Positions 29,340 to 38,541 are shown, counted from the first letter of the stretch. The stretch is 64,000 nt of DNA from Aliagarivorans marinus DSM 23064 (GCF_000429485.1 NZ_KE386908.1:369109-433108); one strand, 5' to 3'. Translations and numbers: made by a program. The notes: a model not told the origin generated them from the sequence alone.

Positions 29340-29369
29340 ACTTAGTCTAGTTGCATGGACTAGCTAAGT
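29340..29369. promoter_or_regulatory. Inverted repeat in the pdxH-galR divergent region
   Basis: ACTTAGTCTAG (29340-29350) faces CTAGCTAAGT (29360-29369) with one bulged base. The dyad lies between the divergent start regions and could be an operator for either gene. The binding protein is unknown. Confidence 0.35.
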
Positions 29370-29492
29370 GCTTGGAAGTTCTTTACAGTTTACACTCAGT
29401 TAAACGATCAGACTATGCTGATTTCTATACCCTTGGTATCATGTCGCATCGTTTTTTATAGAGAAATATCATGGGCATCGAGGGAGTACTCT

Positions 29493-30515
29493 GTGGCAAC
29501 CATTAAAGACGTTTCGCAACTAGCTAACGTGTCTATCTCTACTGTTTCACGTGTTATCAACAATACCGCTCAGGTTGCTCCTGAGAAAAAGGAAGCGGTA
29601 TTGCGCGCCATGGAAGAGCTGCACTACCGTCCTAACAGCTTTGCCCAAGCCCTGGTCAGCAAGCGCTCCGATTGTATCGGTCTGGTTGTGGGTGATTTGG
29701 GTGGCGGCCCCTTCTTCGTGCAGATGATGAAAGGCATTGAAGATGTGGTGGCTGAGTCTGGCAAGTACGTTATCGTGATGTCAGGTCGACACGACGCCGA
29801 CAAAGAGCGCCATGCCATCGAGATTCTGCTGCAACGTCAGTGTGATGCGGTGATTGTGCACTCTATGGCCTTAAGTGACGAAGAGCTGCAGGAGATTGCC
29901 GACTGCGACACTCCATTTATCTTTATCAACCGCTTGGTGCCAGGCTTTGAGGACCGCTGTATTCACCTGAACAACAACGAGGGCTGCTACAAAGCGACTC
30001 AGTTCCTGATTGAGAAGGGCCACCGCGATATCGCGTTTGTGACCACCGATGACTTGGCCTTTAGCGATGGTACCCATCGTTACAACGGCTATGTGCAGGC
30101 GCTGGAAGATGCCGGGATCTCACTCAATGAACAGTTGGTGGTTCGCGCCTTCCCTGATGAGATGGGTGGCAGCCGAGCGGTTGAGATGCTACTTGAGCGC
30201 GATACGCCGTTTACCGCAGTGGTTGGCTACAACGACTCGATGGTGGCGGGGGCGCTTTCGGCGCTGCGTGACCGTGGCTACAACATTCCGCAGCAAATCT
30301 CAGTGGTTGGCTTCGACGATAACCACTATGCACGCTTCGTACACCCGAAACTGACCACCGTACGCTACCCCATCGAAGACATGGGCAAGCGCGCCGCGCA
30401 GCTGGCATTGGATATCCTCGACACCAAGGATAAAGAAGGTCAAATGCCAAATATCATGGACTTAGAGTTCCATCCACAGCTGATCGTGCGCGACTCCGCA
30501 GTCACCAAAGCTTGA
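29493..30515 (+). CDS. LacI-family regulator, GalR/GalS-like
   Basis: A 341-residue repressor. The start GTG 29493 has GAGGGAG six bases upstream and gives the canonical N-terminus VATIKDVSQLANVSISTVSRVINN (helix-turn-helix and hinge helix). The sugar-binding core resembles E. coli GalR and GalS throughout: GLVVGDL, KERHAIEILLQRQCDAVIVHSMALSDEEL, INRLVPGFEDRCIHLNN, YNDSMVAGAL, VVGFDDNHYARFVHPKLTTVRYPI. It probably senses galactose or a related sugar. No gal metabolic gene adjoins it, but the galactan locus lies about 17 kb downstream. The frame stays open to 29415. Confidence 0.85.
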   Translation: MATIKDVSQLANVSISTVSRVINNTAQVAPEKKEAVLRAMEELHYRPNSFAQALVSKRSDCIGLVVGDLGGGPFFVQMMKGIEDVVAESGKYVIVMSGRHDADKERHAIEILLQRQCDAVIVHSMALSDEELQEIADCDTPFIFINRLVPGFEDRCIHLNNNEGCYKATQFLIEKGHRDIAFVTTDDLAFSDGTHRYNGYVQALEDAGISLNEQLVVRAFPDEMGGSRAVEMLLERDTPFTAVVGYNDSMVAGALSALRDRGYNIPQQISVVGFDDNHYARFVHPKLTTVRYPIEDMGKRAAQLALDILDTKDKEGQMPNIMDLEFHPQLIVRDSAVTKA

Positions 30516-30534
30516 TATTTATCATCTAATTAAT

Positions 30535-30560
30535 AAAAGGCATGTTCTGCCTTTTATTTT
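30535..30560 (+). terminator. Terminator after the GalR-like gene
   Basis: AAAAGGCA-TGTTC-TGCCTTTT followed by ATTTT, 20 bases after the stop codon. Confidence 0.8.
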
Positions 30561-30654
30561 CCTCTTGCTTTGAAAACCTTTTCTGGTATCGTTTTCAACA
30601 CAAATGCATCATATTAGCCGCATTTGTTGTCGATGAAGCCTCGGCTTTATCGCT

Positions 30655-30753
30655 ACTTTCCCGCTGTTTGGAAACGCGTTACCGACTCAGCGAAAGCTGT
30701 TTGCGTTTCTATAACATTTATCACGACCTAAATTTATTTAGGTCGTTTTTTTT
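30655..30753 (+). ncRNA. Candidate small RNA with its own terminator
   Basis: The GalR-like gene already has a terminator at 30535-30560, yet a second strong one (ACGACCTAAAT/ATTTAGGTCGT plus eight T) stands at 30723-30753 with no convincing gene between. A candidate promoter is TTGTTG, 16 bases, TTTATC, just before 30655. The predicted RNA is about 100 nt. It contains TTGGAAACGCGTTACC, which resembles a LacI-type operator. Confidence 0.35.
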
Positions 30754-30842
30754 GCCTGTCACTTTATCCTCAACAGCGCCTCTATCTCTCTGTTATAGTT
30801 CTATGCTTGCGCGCCACATAGGCCGATTCAGGGAGTGTAAGG

Positions 30843-31667
30843 ATGTCCATTAACCGTATCAGCATTGTTGGGCTTGGCTGGCTGGGCATGCCTTTGGCTA
30901 GCCGCTTAATCGAGCTTGGCTACCAGGTGGTGGGCAGCAAACGCGCCGCCGCCGAGGTCGAGCAGGCCCGTTCGCTGGGGATAGACGCCTATCCGCTGGA
31001 GCTGGCTCCTCACATTATTGGCGACACACCTGCCGAGCTGTTCGACGCCGACTTGCTGATTATTAATATTCCCCCCGGGCGCAAACAGCACAGCGCTGAG
31101 TATCATCAAGCGCAGATAAACGCGCTGCTGGATGCAGCCAAACAGGCTGGTGTAGCCAAGTTACTGTTTATCTCCTCCACATCGGTGTATGGCCCGCAGC
31201 AGGGCAAGGTGACCGAGCAAACCCCCGAGCAGCCTGAGGAGGGCTCAGGCACCACCTTGTTACATATCGAGCAGCAACTGTTGCCGAATGGGCCTTGGCA
31301 AGCTAGTTGTCTGCGCTTTGGCGGCTTGGTGGGTGGCGAGCGCAAGCCCGGACGCTTTCTTTCTGGCAAGACCCTTTCTGGTGCTAACAGTCCGGTCAAC
31401 CTTATCCATCGCGATGACTGTATCGGGGTGATTAGCGCGCTGATCAAGCGTGATATCTGGGGGGAGACCTTTAACGTATGCGCCGACGGCCATCCTTCTC
31501 GTCAGCAGTTTTACACCCGTGCCGCTGAGTGCCTGGCGCTGCCACCGCCACAGTTTAATGACCAGCCAGGGAGCAACAAATGGGTGGATAACGCCCTTAT
31601 CAAGCAAACCCTGGACTACCAGTTTGTATTCCCCGACCCGATGCAGTGGCTCAGTGCCACTAAGTAA
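30843..31667 (+). CDS. YeeZ-like NAD(P)-binding SDR-family protein
   Basis: A 274-residue protein with an N-terminal Rossmann glycine motif (VGLGWLGMPLA), FISSTSVYGPQQG around residue 110 (the SDR active-site region, Ser and Tyr present), and RFGGLVGGERKPGRFLSGKT, all closely following E. coli YeeZ. YeeZ is an atypical extended SDR of unsettled substrate. GGGAG lies upstream of ATG. The next gene, ltaE, starts 22 bases downstream. Confidence 0.88.
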   Translation: MSINRISIVGLGWLGMPLASRLIELGYQVVGSKRAAAEVEQARSLGIDAYPLELAPHIIGDTPAELFDADLLIINIPPGRKQHSAEYHQAQINALLDAAKQAGVAKLLFISSTSVYGPQQGKVTEQTPEQPEEGSGTTLLHIEQQLLPNGPWQASCLRFGGLVGGERKPGRFLSGKTLSGANSPVNLIHRDDCIGVISALIKRDIWGETFNVCADGHPSRQQFYTRAAECLALPPPQFNDQPGSNKWVDNALIKQTLDYQFVFPDPMQWLSATK

Positions 31668-31688
31668 CAGCTGTTTTAGAGGTAAACC

Positions 31689-32702
31689 ATGATAGATTTT
31701 CGCAGTGATACCGTCACCCAGCCTTGTAATACCATGCGCCAACTGATGGCCGACGCCCCGGTCGGCGATGATGTCTATGGCGATGACCCCACGGTAAACG
31801 CGTTAGAGCAGTATGCGGCGGAGCGCATGGGCAAGGCCTCGGCGCTGTACTGTAGCTCTGGCACCCAAGCCAACTTGTTGGGGATTATGGCGCACTGTGG
31901 GCGCGGTGATGAGTACCTGTGTGGCCAACAGGCCCACAACTACAAATATGAAGCTGGCGGTGCAGCGGTGCTGGGCAGCATTCAGCCTCAGCCGCTGGCC
32001 AATGCCGCAGACGGCTCTATCCCGCTAGAGCTGCTAAAAGGCGCGCTAAAGCCGGATGACTTCCATTTCGCGATGACCCGCTTGCTGTCGCTGGAGAACA
32101 CCATCGGCGGGAAGGTGTTGCCGCAGTCCTACGTGCTGGAAGCGGCGACCTTTGCCAAGGCGCACCAGCTCAAGTTCCACCTCGATGGCGCGCGCATCTT
32201 CAATGCGATCGTTAAATCGGGTATCGATGAGCGAGCAGCTGTTGCCCCCTTCGACAGCTTTACCATCTGCCTCTCCAAAGGCCTGGGTGCGCCAATTGGC
32301 TCGCTGCTGTTAGGCGATGAAGCGTTTATTCAGCGGGCTAAGCGCCTACGCAAGATGCTAGGAGGCGGCATGCGCCAGGCGGGTATTATTGCTGCCGCTG
32401 GTCGCTATGCGCTGGAGAACAACGTGGCGCGGCTGGCTGATGACCATAACAACGCCTTACTACTGGCCGAGCTGCTGTCGCAAATAGACGAGCTGGACAG
32501 CGATCCGAGTCAGGTGCAAACCAACATCGTCTACGCCCGTTGCCGTATGGGTAAGGCCAAGCAGTTATCTGCGGCCTTGGCAGAGCAGGGCATCTTGGTC
32601 AGCGCCGGTGAGCCGATCCGCTTTGTTACCCACCTGAATGTGGATGAGCAAGCGGTGCGTACTCTGGTGAATGCCATCAAACAGTTCTATCGGGAGGCCT
32701 AG
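31689..32702 (+). CDS. ltaE: Low-specificity L-threonine aldolase
   Basis: A 337-residue PLP enzyme cleaving L-threonine and allo-threonine to glycine and acetaldehyde. The opening MIDFRSDTVTQP is the family hallmark. The core includes GDDVYGDDPTVNALE, CSSGTQANL, the LHLDGAR-type aspartate motif (FHLDGARIFNA), and the PLP lysine in CLSKGLGAPIGSLL. A GAGG Shine-Dalgarno precedes ATG. The last base of the stop codon is the first base of the cinA GTG, so the genes are coupled. Confidence 0.95.
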   Translation: MIDFRSDTVTQPCNTMRQLMADAPVGDDVYGDDPTVNALEQYAAERMGKASALYCSSGTQANLLGIMAHCGRGDEYLCGQQAHNYKYEAGGAAVLGSIQPQPLANAADGSIPLELLKGALKPDDFHFAMTRLLSLENTIGGKVLPQSYVLEAATFAKAHQLKFHLDGARIFNAIVKSGIDERAAVAPFDSFTICLSKGLGAPIGSLLLGDEAFIQRAKRLRKMLGGGMRQAGIIAAAGRYALENNVARLADDHNNALLLAELLSQIDELDSDPSQVQTNIVYARCRMGKAKQLSAALAEQGILVSAGEPIRFVTHLNVDEQAVRTLVNAIKQFYREA

Positions 32703-34003
32703 TGCTAAAGATTGAAATGCTGAGCACCGGCGATGAGGTGCTCCAGGGCGATATTCTCGACAGCAATGCTGGCTGGCTCGGCCAGCAACTGGCTGAACAC
32801 GGCCTGAAATTCAGCCGTCGCCAAACAGTGGCGGATGAGCTTGTTGATATCATCGATGCCATGGACCAAGCGGCCAAGCGCGCGGATTGGGTCATTGTTA
32901 ACGGTGGGCTGGGGCCGACCTCGGATGACCTTAGCGCCGAAGCTGCCGCCAAGCTGGTTGGTAAGCCACTAGTCTGCTTTGACGATTGGCTGGACAAGCT
33001 GCAGGGCTGGTACGACGCGCAGGGCAAGAGCATGCCACAAAGCAACGTCAAACAAGCCATGCTGCCAGAGGGCTCTGAGCTGGTAGACAACCCCATCGGC
33101 ACTGCTTGTGGTTTTGTGGTTGAGCACCATGGCGCCCGCCTGCTATTCACCCCGGGGGTACCGAGCGAGTTTAAGCGTATGCTAAGCGACTACTGGTTCC
33201 CGCTGCTCTCTGCGTATCAGCAGCAAGAGCAACAACAGCAGCAAGGCCAGCAGTTGGGAGTGAAGCGTTTCTACACCTTCGGCCTGTCCGAGTCATCGTT
33301 AAGCGATCGCTTGGATAGCATGGCGCTGCCACAGGGCATGCGTTTGGGCTACCGCTCCGCCCGACCTACCATCGAGGTTAAGCTGTTTGGTGATACCAAC
33401 CAACCCGAGTTCGCGACCTCTGCCCAGCAGTTAGCCGAGGAACTTGGTAGCCATGTGTTTAGCGAAGACCGTGGTGATTGGAGCAAGTACCTTGGCGAGC
33501 TACTGATTGCTGCCAAAGCTAAGCTGGCCTTGGCCGAGTCCTGCACCGGCGGGTTGATAGCCAGCGAGCTGGTGGCGATCCCCGGCAGCTCCGCCTATCT
33601 GGAGCGCGGCTTTGTTACCTACAGCAATCAGGCTAAGATGGAGTGTTTGGGTGTCGACGAAGCCTTGCTCGAATCCTTCGGTGCGGTTTCCATCGAGGTG
33701 GCACAGGCCATGGCCAAAGGCGCGTTGGCCAATAGCGAGGCGGATATTGCTCTGTCGGTCACCGGCGTGGCAGGCCCTGGTGGTGGCTCGGACGAGAAGC
33801 CGGTTGGAACGGTGTGTTTCGCGCTGGCCACCCCAGAGCAATGCTTCAGCCAGCGACTAAAACTGGCGGGTCGCTCGCGTTCGGCGGTGCGGCTGGTATC
33901 GGCCTATGTGGCGTTGGATATGCTACGCCGCTATCTCACCGGCCAAGAGGTGTGCGCCGTTTACGACAGTATGCAAACGGTGGATAGACAGCAATCTCAT
34001 TGA
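32702..34003 (+). CDS. cinA: CinA family protein (nicotinamide-nucleotide amidase domain)
   Basis: A 433-residue two-domain protein. The N-terminal MoCF-like domain begins EMLSTGDEVLQGDILDSNAGWL and has VNGGLGPTSDDLSAEA. The C-terminal PncC-type amidase domain (about 265-425) has LALAESCTGGLIASELVAIPGSSAYLERGFVTYSNQAK and VTGVAGPGGGSDEKPVGTVCFA. PncC deamidates NMN back to NaMN in the pyridine nucleotide cycle. The start is GTG, overlapping the ltaE stop. A Gln-rich stretch (about 176-185) sits between the domains. Confidence 0.93.
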   Translation: MLKIEMLSTGDEVLQGDILDSNAGWLGQQLAEHGLKFSRRQTVADELVDIIDAMDQAAKRADWVIVNGGLGPTSDDLSAEAAAKLVGKPLVCFDDWLDKLQGWYDAQGKSMPQSNVKQAMLPEGSELVDNPIGTACGFVVEHHGARLLFTPGVPSEFKRMLSDYWFPLLSAYQQQEQQQQQGQQLGVKRFYTFGLSESSLSDRLDSMALPQGMRLGYRSARPTIEVKLFGDTNQPEFATSAQQLAEELGSHVFSEDRGDWSKYLGELLIAAKAKLALAESCTGGLIASELVAIPGSSAYLERGFVTYSNQAKMECLGVDEALLESFGAVSIEVAQAMAKGALANSEADIALSVTGVAGPGGGSDEKPVGTVCFALATPEQCFSQRLKLAGRSRSAVRLVSAYVALDMLRRYLTGQEVCAVYDSMQTVDRQQSH

Positions 34004-34092
34004 ATTAAATGAAATGTTCTCCCTGACTGGCAGGTCTAAGCTATTACATATACCCGTATAGCAATGTAGACACTGACCAGTTTGGGAGCCCT

Positions 34093-35097
34093 ATGTTTAT
34101 TAAAAAGAACCGTCCCTGGGAAGAGCCGGAGTCGGCCGTTACCCCCGAGCACATCTACAAAGAGCGGCGTAGCCTGCTCAAATCCATGGGCTTTTTAGGC
34201 GCGGGCACCTTACTGGCGCAATCGGCTCCCGCTAATGCCTTCTTGTTTGGCGGCGGCGATGATCAAGCAAGCTTTGTCCGCCAGCCGCTGCAGTTCGATG
34301 ATATTCCCCCAGAGCATAAAGACGGCCTAACGCCCGAGAGCAAAGCCATCTCTCACAACAACTTCTACGAGTTTGGTACCGCCAAGAATGACCCGGCTGA
34401 GAATGCTCAAGGCTTTAAGGTCGAGCCCTGGACGCTGCGCATCGACGGCTTAGTGGATAAGCCTCTGACGCTGGATTACGACGACTTGTTTGCCCGCCCG
34501 CTAGAGCAGCGGATCTACCGGTTGCGCTGTGTGGAGGCGTGGTCGATGGTGATCCCTTGGGTGGGCTTCTCGCTCAGTGACATACTGGCCCAAGCCAGCC
34601 CCAAAAGCGATGCCAAGTATGTGGCCTTTGAAACCCTCTACGACCCAGAGCAGATGCCCGGGCAGAAGAGCCGACGCATCGGTGGCGGCATCGATTACCC
34701 CTATGTGGAAGGACTGCGTATCGATGAAGCGATGCATCCGCTAACCATGCTGGCTGTAGGCATGTATGGCACAACCCTGCCACCGCAAAACGGCGCACCA
34801 ATCCGCTTGGTGGTGCCGTGGAAGTATGGCTTTAAGAGCATCAAATCGATTGTGCGGATCCGCTTGACCGATCGCCAGCCGCCCACCACTTGGAATCTGC
34901 TAGCGCCCCATGAATATGGCTTTTACGCCAATGTGAACCCGGCGGTGGACCACCCGCGCTGGACTCAGGCAACCGAGCGGCGCATCGACGACTCAGGGCT
35001 GTTGGGGCGCACCCGTATTCCCACAGAGCCATTTAATGGCTACGGCCATTTGGTGGCTAACCTATACAAAGGCATGGACTTAACCAAGTTTTACTAG
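34093..35097 (+). CDS. msrP: Periplasmic methionine-sulfoxide reductase, molybdenum catalytic subunit
   Basis: A 334-residue molybdopterin protein. It has a twin-arginine signal ([26 protein letters not shown]), so it is exported folded with its cofactor. The Mo-coordinating Cys is in [15 protein letters not shown], and further family segments are [23 protein letters not shown] and [20 protein letters not shown]. It repairs oxidised methionine in periplasmic proteins using electrons from MsrQ, encoded 17 bases downstream. Confidence 0.95.
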   Translation: MFIKKNRPWEEPESAVTPEHIYKERRSLLKSMGFLGAGTLLAQSAPANAFLFGGGDDQASFVRQPLQFDDIPPEHKDGLTPESKAISHNNFYEFGTAKNDPAENAQGFKVEPWTLRIDGLVDKPLTLDYDDLFARPLEQRIYRLRCVEAWSMVIPWVGFSLSDILAQASPKSDAKYVAFETLYDPEQMPGQKSRRIGGGIDYPYVEGLRIDEAMHPLTMLAVGMYGTTLPPQNGAPIRLVVPWKYGFKSIKSIVRIRLTDRQPPTTWNLLAPHEYGFYANVNPAVDHPRWTQATERRIDDSGLLGRTRIPTEPFNGYGHLVANLYKGMDLTKFY

Positions 35098-35114
35098 CGC
35101 AGGTTAATCGAGGT

Positions 35115-35735
35115 ATGAAGCAGTTTAATCAGCATCTGGCCAAGCATACCTTGGCCTACAAAGTTGGCCTACACAGCCTGTTGTTGTTGCCCCTGTTGTA
35201 CATGGTACTGGCCGTTACCAGCCAAAGCTGGGGCGGCGACCCGGTACAGGCGATCATCCACTTTCTGGCAGAGACTGCGCTACATGTGTTGATACTGACA
35301 CTATTGCTGGCGCCATTGTCGCGCCGCTATCGCTTGCCAGCACTGCTGAAGTTTCGACGGATGATTGGTCTGTATGTGGCGTTCTATGCACTGGCCCATG
35401 TGTTGGCTTATTGGCTGCTTGAGTTGGGCTTATCGCTGCAACTGTTTATCACCGAACTCGCCAAACGTCCCTATATCTGGCTGGGAATGCTCTGCTTTGT
35501 GGTATTGCTGGCGCTCAGCCTCACGTCGTTCCGGGCGATTCAATCAAAACTGGGCAAACGCTGGTTGCAGCTGCATGGCCTGTTGTTCCCTACCGCGCTG
35601 CTGGTGATCTGGCACTACTGGTGGTCACTGAAATCCGGCTGGCAGGAGCCCGCTATCTATCTGGCGCTGGTAGTCGCACTGCTGCTGTGGAAGCGGCTAC
35701 AGGTGCAGCGTTGGCTGCTCAGCTTTCGATCTTAA
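35115..35735 (+). CDS. msrQ: MsrQ heme-binding membrane subunit
   Basis: A 206-residue inner membrane cytochrome b-like protein with about six helices and conserved His in FLAETALHVL, LAHVLAYWLLE and LHGLLFPTALLVIWHYWW. It passes electrons from the quinone pool or a flavin reductase to MsrP. The position directly after msrP matches the usual msrPQ operon. Confidence 0.93.
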   Translation: MKQFNQHLAKHTLAYKVGLHSLLLLPLLYMVLAVTSQSWGGDPVQAIIHFLAETALHVLILTLLLAPLSRRYRLPALLKFRRMIGLYVAFYALAHVLAYWLLELGLSLQLFITELAKRPYIWLGMLCFVVLLALSLTSFRAIQSKLGKRWLQLHGLLFPTALLVIWHYWWSLKSGWQEPAIYLALVVALLLWKRLQVQRWLLSFRS

Positions 35736-36270
35736 CGGCTAAGTTTCGATCTTAAATAGTCTCGCGGTAGGGCTTTAGGCCCTATCGCCAGCTCAAACCT
35801 TGTAGCACTTCTCCTAGTTACTCTTCCGTTTAGCCTTTTCTCTTCATCGCTCTCTCGCTGGACATGTCGCTCGGTTAATTGAGTCTGATTCGTTTTATCT
35901 AACTACAAGTTCGCCAAAGAGTTCACAAAAATGCAGGCTGTGCAGCAAAACGTAACTATCAAATAAGTTAATAATTGCAGCCTAAAGACGTGCCAACGAT
36001 TGCAACAGCCTCGCAGTGGACAGGTCGTAGTGGCTAACGATTAGAAGTTTGCGAGGTTGGTTAGTTAGTCTTGCCGTGAACCTGTCCCCATTCGTCCTTT
36101 GCCAGTCTTCAGCCTATCGGCTGAAGACTGGTATTTTTCTTTTAATCCGATGCTATCCATCGCTTTATAAGCCCGCAGTGTGTAGCGGTATCTATCATTC
36201 TTTGATTAAGTGATAAAAAAGTCAATATAAGCTAGCTTTAGTGGGTGACTTCATTAAAAGGACTGCTCAA
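35736..36270. other. Intergenic region between msrQ and the hydrolase gene
   Basis: About 535 bases without a protein gene. A stem (CGGTAGGG/CCCTATCG, near 35769-35789) may end msrPQ. From about 35990 a set of inverted repeats ends in a 13-bp terminator hairpin (candidate RNA, listed separately). The rest holds the promoter of the downstream hydrolase gene. Confidence 0.5.
35990..36143 (+). ncRNA. Candidate structured small RNA
   Basis: Two perfect inverted repeats are interleaved. CCTCGCA (36009-36015) pairs with TGCGAGG (36050-36056), and GGACAGGT (36018-36025) pairs with ACCTGTCC (36080-36087). That order (a, b, a', b') means either a pseudoknot or two alternative folds. A perfect 13-bp hairpin (36102-36114 with 36119-36131) and a T-rich tail to 36143 then form a terminator. 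No protein gene ends here. The 5' end is not defined. Confidence 0.4.
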
Positions 36271-37401
36271 ATGGAACGCTCGAACTTAGGCTTTACCCGA
36301 AATGCAATTTCCTGCTTGCTGCTGAGTGCCGCGATAGGCACGTGGCAAGCCAATGCCAGCCCCGCCATGTTGCCGCAGATGGGGGCCGATACCCAGGGCA
36401 CTTCAGTGTCAGGCTTATCCTCCGGCGCTTTTATGGCGGTGCAGTACCACGTAGCATTTAGCGCCGAAACCATCGGTGCCGGTGTTGTTGCGGGCGGCCC
36501 GTGGAACTGTGTGAACGGCGATAGCAGCTTGCTGCCGACCCTGACCAAAGCCCTGCAAAACTGCATGTATCTGAGCAACGGTGGCAAGGTGCCGCCCACC
36601 CATGCGTTTCTCGACCTATCAAAGCGTGCTGAGAAGAAAGGGGAGATCGACCCTACCAGCAACCTGAGCAAGGATAGGGTCTACGTGTTTACTGGCATCG
36701 ACGATAAAACCGTGAAGCCACCAGTGGTGGTGGGCACCAAAGAGCTCTATCTGGCCTTTGGGGTGGATGAACAAAGCATGCAGTTTGTCCAAGACCTACC
36801 TGCCGGGCACGCTTTTATTACCGACTTGCCGGATAGCGAGGTCAACGACCAGTGCGAGATTACCCAATCGCCCTATATTAACTACTGTGAGCAGGACGAC
36901 TACTATCAGGCGCAAGCACTGTTGGATCATATCTATCAGCAAACCAATCCTCCTTCTAAGTCGCCCCAAGGCGAGTTGATTGCCTTTAACCAGTTCGAAT
37001 TTGTCAAAGACTCCGATTTAGCCCGAGATAAGAGCAGCTTTAGCGAAACCGGCTATGTGTATGTGCCGCCGAGTTGTCAGCAAAGCGCCGAGAACTGCAG
37101 CATTCACGTGGTGTTCCATGGCTGCAAGCAGGGTGTCGAGTACAGCGATCTGCGAAATGGCACCTTCGGCATGAAGTATATCGAGCACACCGGTTATCGC
37201 CGTATGGCCGATACCAACCAACTGATCATGCTCTATCCACAGGTGAAGGCGCGGGCTGGCTCAAACCCGAATGGCTGCTGGGACTGGTGGGGTTATACCG
37301 GTAACCATAAGAGTTTTTATCGCAAAGACGCAGTACAGTTACAGGCAGTCAATCAGATGGTGAAGCGGCTACAGGAGTCGGTTGAGTTGGCGAGTCAGTA
37401 A
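36271..37401 (+). CDS. Secreted esterase of the extracellular short-chain PHA depolymerase type 2 catalytic family
   Basis: A 376-residue alpha/beta hydrolase with a signal peptide (cleavage near QANASP). The lipase-type nucleophile box is VSGLSSGAFMAVQYH (about residue 48), and the C-terminal CWDWWGY and HVVFHGCKQG segments match the type 2 catalytic domain of poly(3-hydroxybutyrate) depolymerases. No substrate-binding or linker domain follows, so activity could be on short oligomers or another ester. I chose ATG 36271 because AGGA is eight bases upstream; the frame is open to 36241. A terminator follows at once. Confidence 0.82.
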   Translation: MERSNLGFTRNAISCLLLSAAIGTWQANASPAMLPQMGADTQGTSVSGLSSGAFMAVQYHVAFSAETIGAGVVAGGPWNCVNGDSSLLPTLTKALQNCMYLSNGGKVPPTHAFLDLSKRAEKKGEIDPTSNLSKDRVYVFTGIDDKTVKPPVVVGTKELYLAFGVDEQSMQFVQDLPAGHAFITDLPDSEVNDQCEITQSPYINYCEQDDYYQAQALLDHIYQQTNPPSKSPQGELIAFNQFEFVKDSDLARDKSSFSETGYVYVPPSCQQSAENCSIHVVFHGCKQGVEYSDLRNGTFGMKYIEHTGYRRMADTNQLIMLYPQVKARAGSNPNGCWDWWGYTGNHKSFYRKDAVQLQAVNQMVKRLQESVELASQ

Positions 37402-37426
37402 GGAAGTTCGGGTATATCTAAATAAC

Positions 37427-37453
37427 AAGAGAGGGCCTAGTCCCTCTCTTTTT
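37427..37453 (+). terminator. Terminator of the hydrolase gene, overlapping the 3' end of the DUF2897 gene
   Basis: AAGAGAGGG (37427-37435) pairs with CCCTCTCTT (37442-37450), followed by a T-run to 37453. The hairpin lies partly inside the last codons of the convergent DUF2897 gene. Confidence 0.85.
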
Positions 37454-37640
37454 CGTCTTTGTCCCAATCATCCTTTTCCCAATCGTCGGCCTTTTGGTTG
37501 TTTGACTGGATCTTTTTTTTCAGCTCCGGGGTGATGCGAAATCCACCCATGCGGCGAAGTGCCATGATATTGCTGAGGATAACCCCAATCACTACCACAA
37601 TAATTAGCAGTGCTTGCCAAAGGCTGAACGGCTCTTCCAT
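37437..37640 (-). CDS. DUF2897-like small membrane protein
   Basis: A 67-residue protein with one helix (about 8-30, WQALLIIVVVIGVILSNIMAL) and a charged C-terminal tail ending DDWEKDDWDKDEKERD. It matches the DUF2897 pattern known from Shewanella and Vibrio; the function is unknown. A GGAGG lies six bases upstream of the ATG. The acidic repeats of Asp-Trp-Lys are typical of this family's tail. Confidence 0.8.
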   Translation of the reverse strand: MEEPFSLWQALLIIVVVIGVILSNIMALRRMGGFRITPELKKKIQSNNQKADDWEKDDWDKDEKERD

Positions 37641-37839
37641 GTTGCCTCCTGAATTGCACCAATCTACATAAGTAACTGATCATTCTTGCTGGTTAAAATC
37701 ATTGATGACAGCGTCAACGCTTTTGTAATTAGTCCACTAGTTACGGCAAGCGCCTCCTTGTCCTCAATGATTTTCCCTGCGCAATATCTGAACATTAACT
37801 TATCCAGATTGGTATGGGCGGGTGTTGCCCGTATACTCG

Positions 37840-38541
37840 CTAGCTTAACAGGTTTTGCAGCTGCACGGTGCTGGCAAGGGTGCCCAGCATGACCACTACC
37901 AAGGCGCTGGCGGCGGGCTTGATATTGCGAAACATCGGCAGTAGCCACAGCAACACGCTGGAGAGCAGCAACACCGCGAAGATCATAAAGCCTTGCTGGT
38001 ACTGAGCCATCGCCGCGCGATCGGCACCCAACCATAGCGCTAGCGCCGCGCTTGACATGCTGAGCATACCAAACAGAATCCCGGCAAAGGGCAGGATCTT
38101 GTCGAAGGCGCTCAAGCGATGCTTGGCCTTAACTAGCAGCCAGTGACCGAGGCTGGCGCCGCTAAGAGCAAAGGCGAACAGCAAAAACGGATTGGCAACT
38201 ACCACTGCCAAGGCATTCAGGCACAGTGGCGCGCCCAGCAGCCACCACCAGTTTTGGTCGAGGCTTTGCTTGATGCGCAGTTTTGAGAGTTTCCAGCTCA
38301 TGCCCCAGCCCATTACCGCGGCCACAATCAACAGGCCGGTTTGCCAAAAGGCTTGGCCCGCCTCAAAGGCACACAGCGCGCCCAAGGTGGCGCAGCTGGT
38401 AATGGTGGTGAACTGCCCCTGTACCCGCGCGCGTTGACCGGCGCATAGTTCACCATGTCTCAGTACCACCATCTGCAGTAAAAACGCCACGGCGGCACTG
38501 CCGCTGAGGGCAACAAACAGGCTGGGGTAAAGATTTAGCAT
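37840..38541 (-). CDS. Polytopic membrane protein, unknown function
   Basis: A 233-residue protein with roughly seven hydrophobic helices and few charged loops. I do not recognise a named family. It is the last gene of an operon with the M15 peptidase, dapE and yffB; its start overlaps the M15 stop by seven bases. The linkage to cell-wall genes hints at an envelope role, but this is inference only. Confidence 0.75.
   Translation of the reverse strand: MLNLYPSLFVALSGSAAVAFLLQMVVLRHGELCAGQRARVQGQFTTITSCATLGALCAFEAGQAFWQTGLLIVAAVMGWGMSWKLSKLRIKQSLDQNWWWLLGAPLCLNALAVVVANPFLLFAFALSGASLGHWLLVKAKHRLSAFDKILPFAGILFGMLSMSSAALALWLGADRAAMAQYQQGFMIFAVLLLSSVLLWLLPMFRNIKPAASALVVVMLGTLASTVQLQNLLS

Noticed and set aside
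30542-30853. 103-codon open frame on the plus strand after the GalR-like gene
   Set aside because: It is Cys/Phe/Ser-rich with no family resemblance, contains a strong terminator (30723-30753) within it and lacks a convincing ribosome binding site.
36241-36270. GTG start ten codons upstream of the hydrolase ATG
   Set aside because: No Shine-Dalgarno precedes it, and ATG 36271 is better placed and gives a clean signal peptide.
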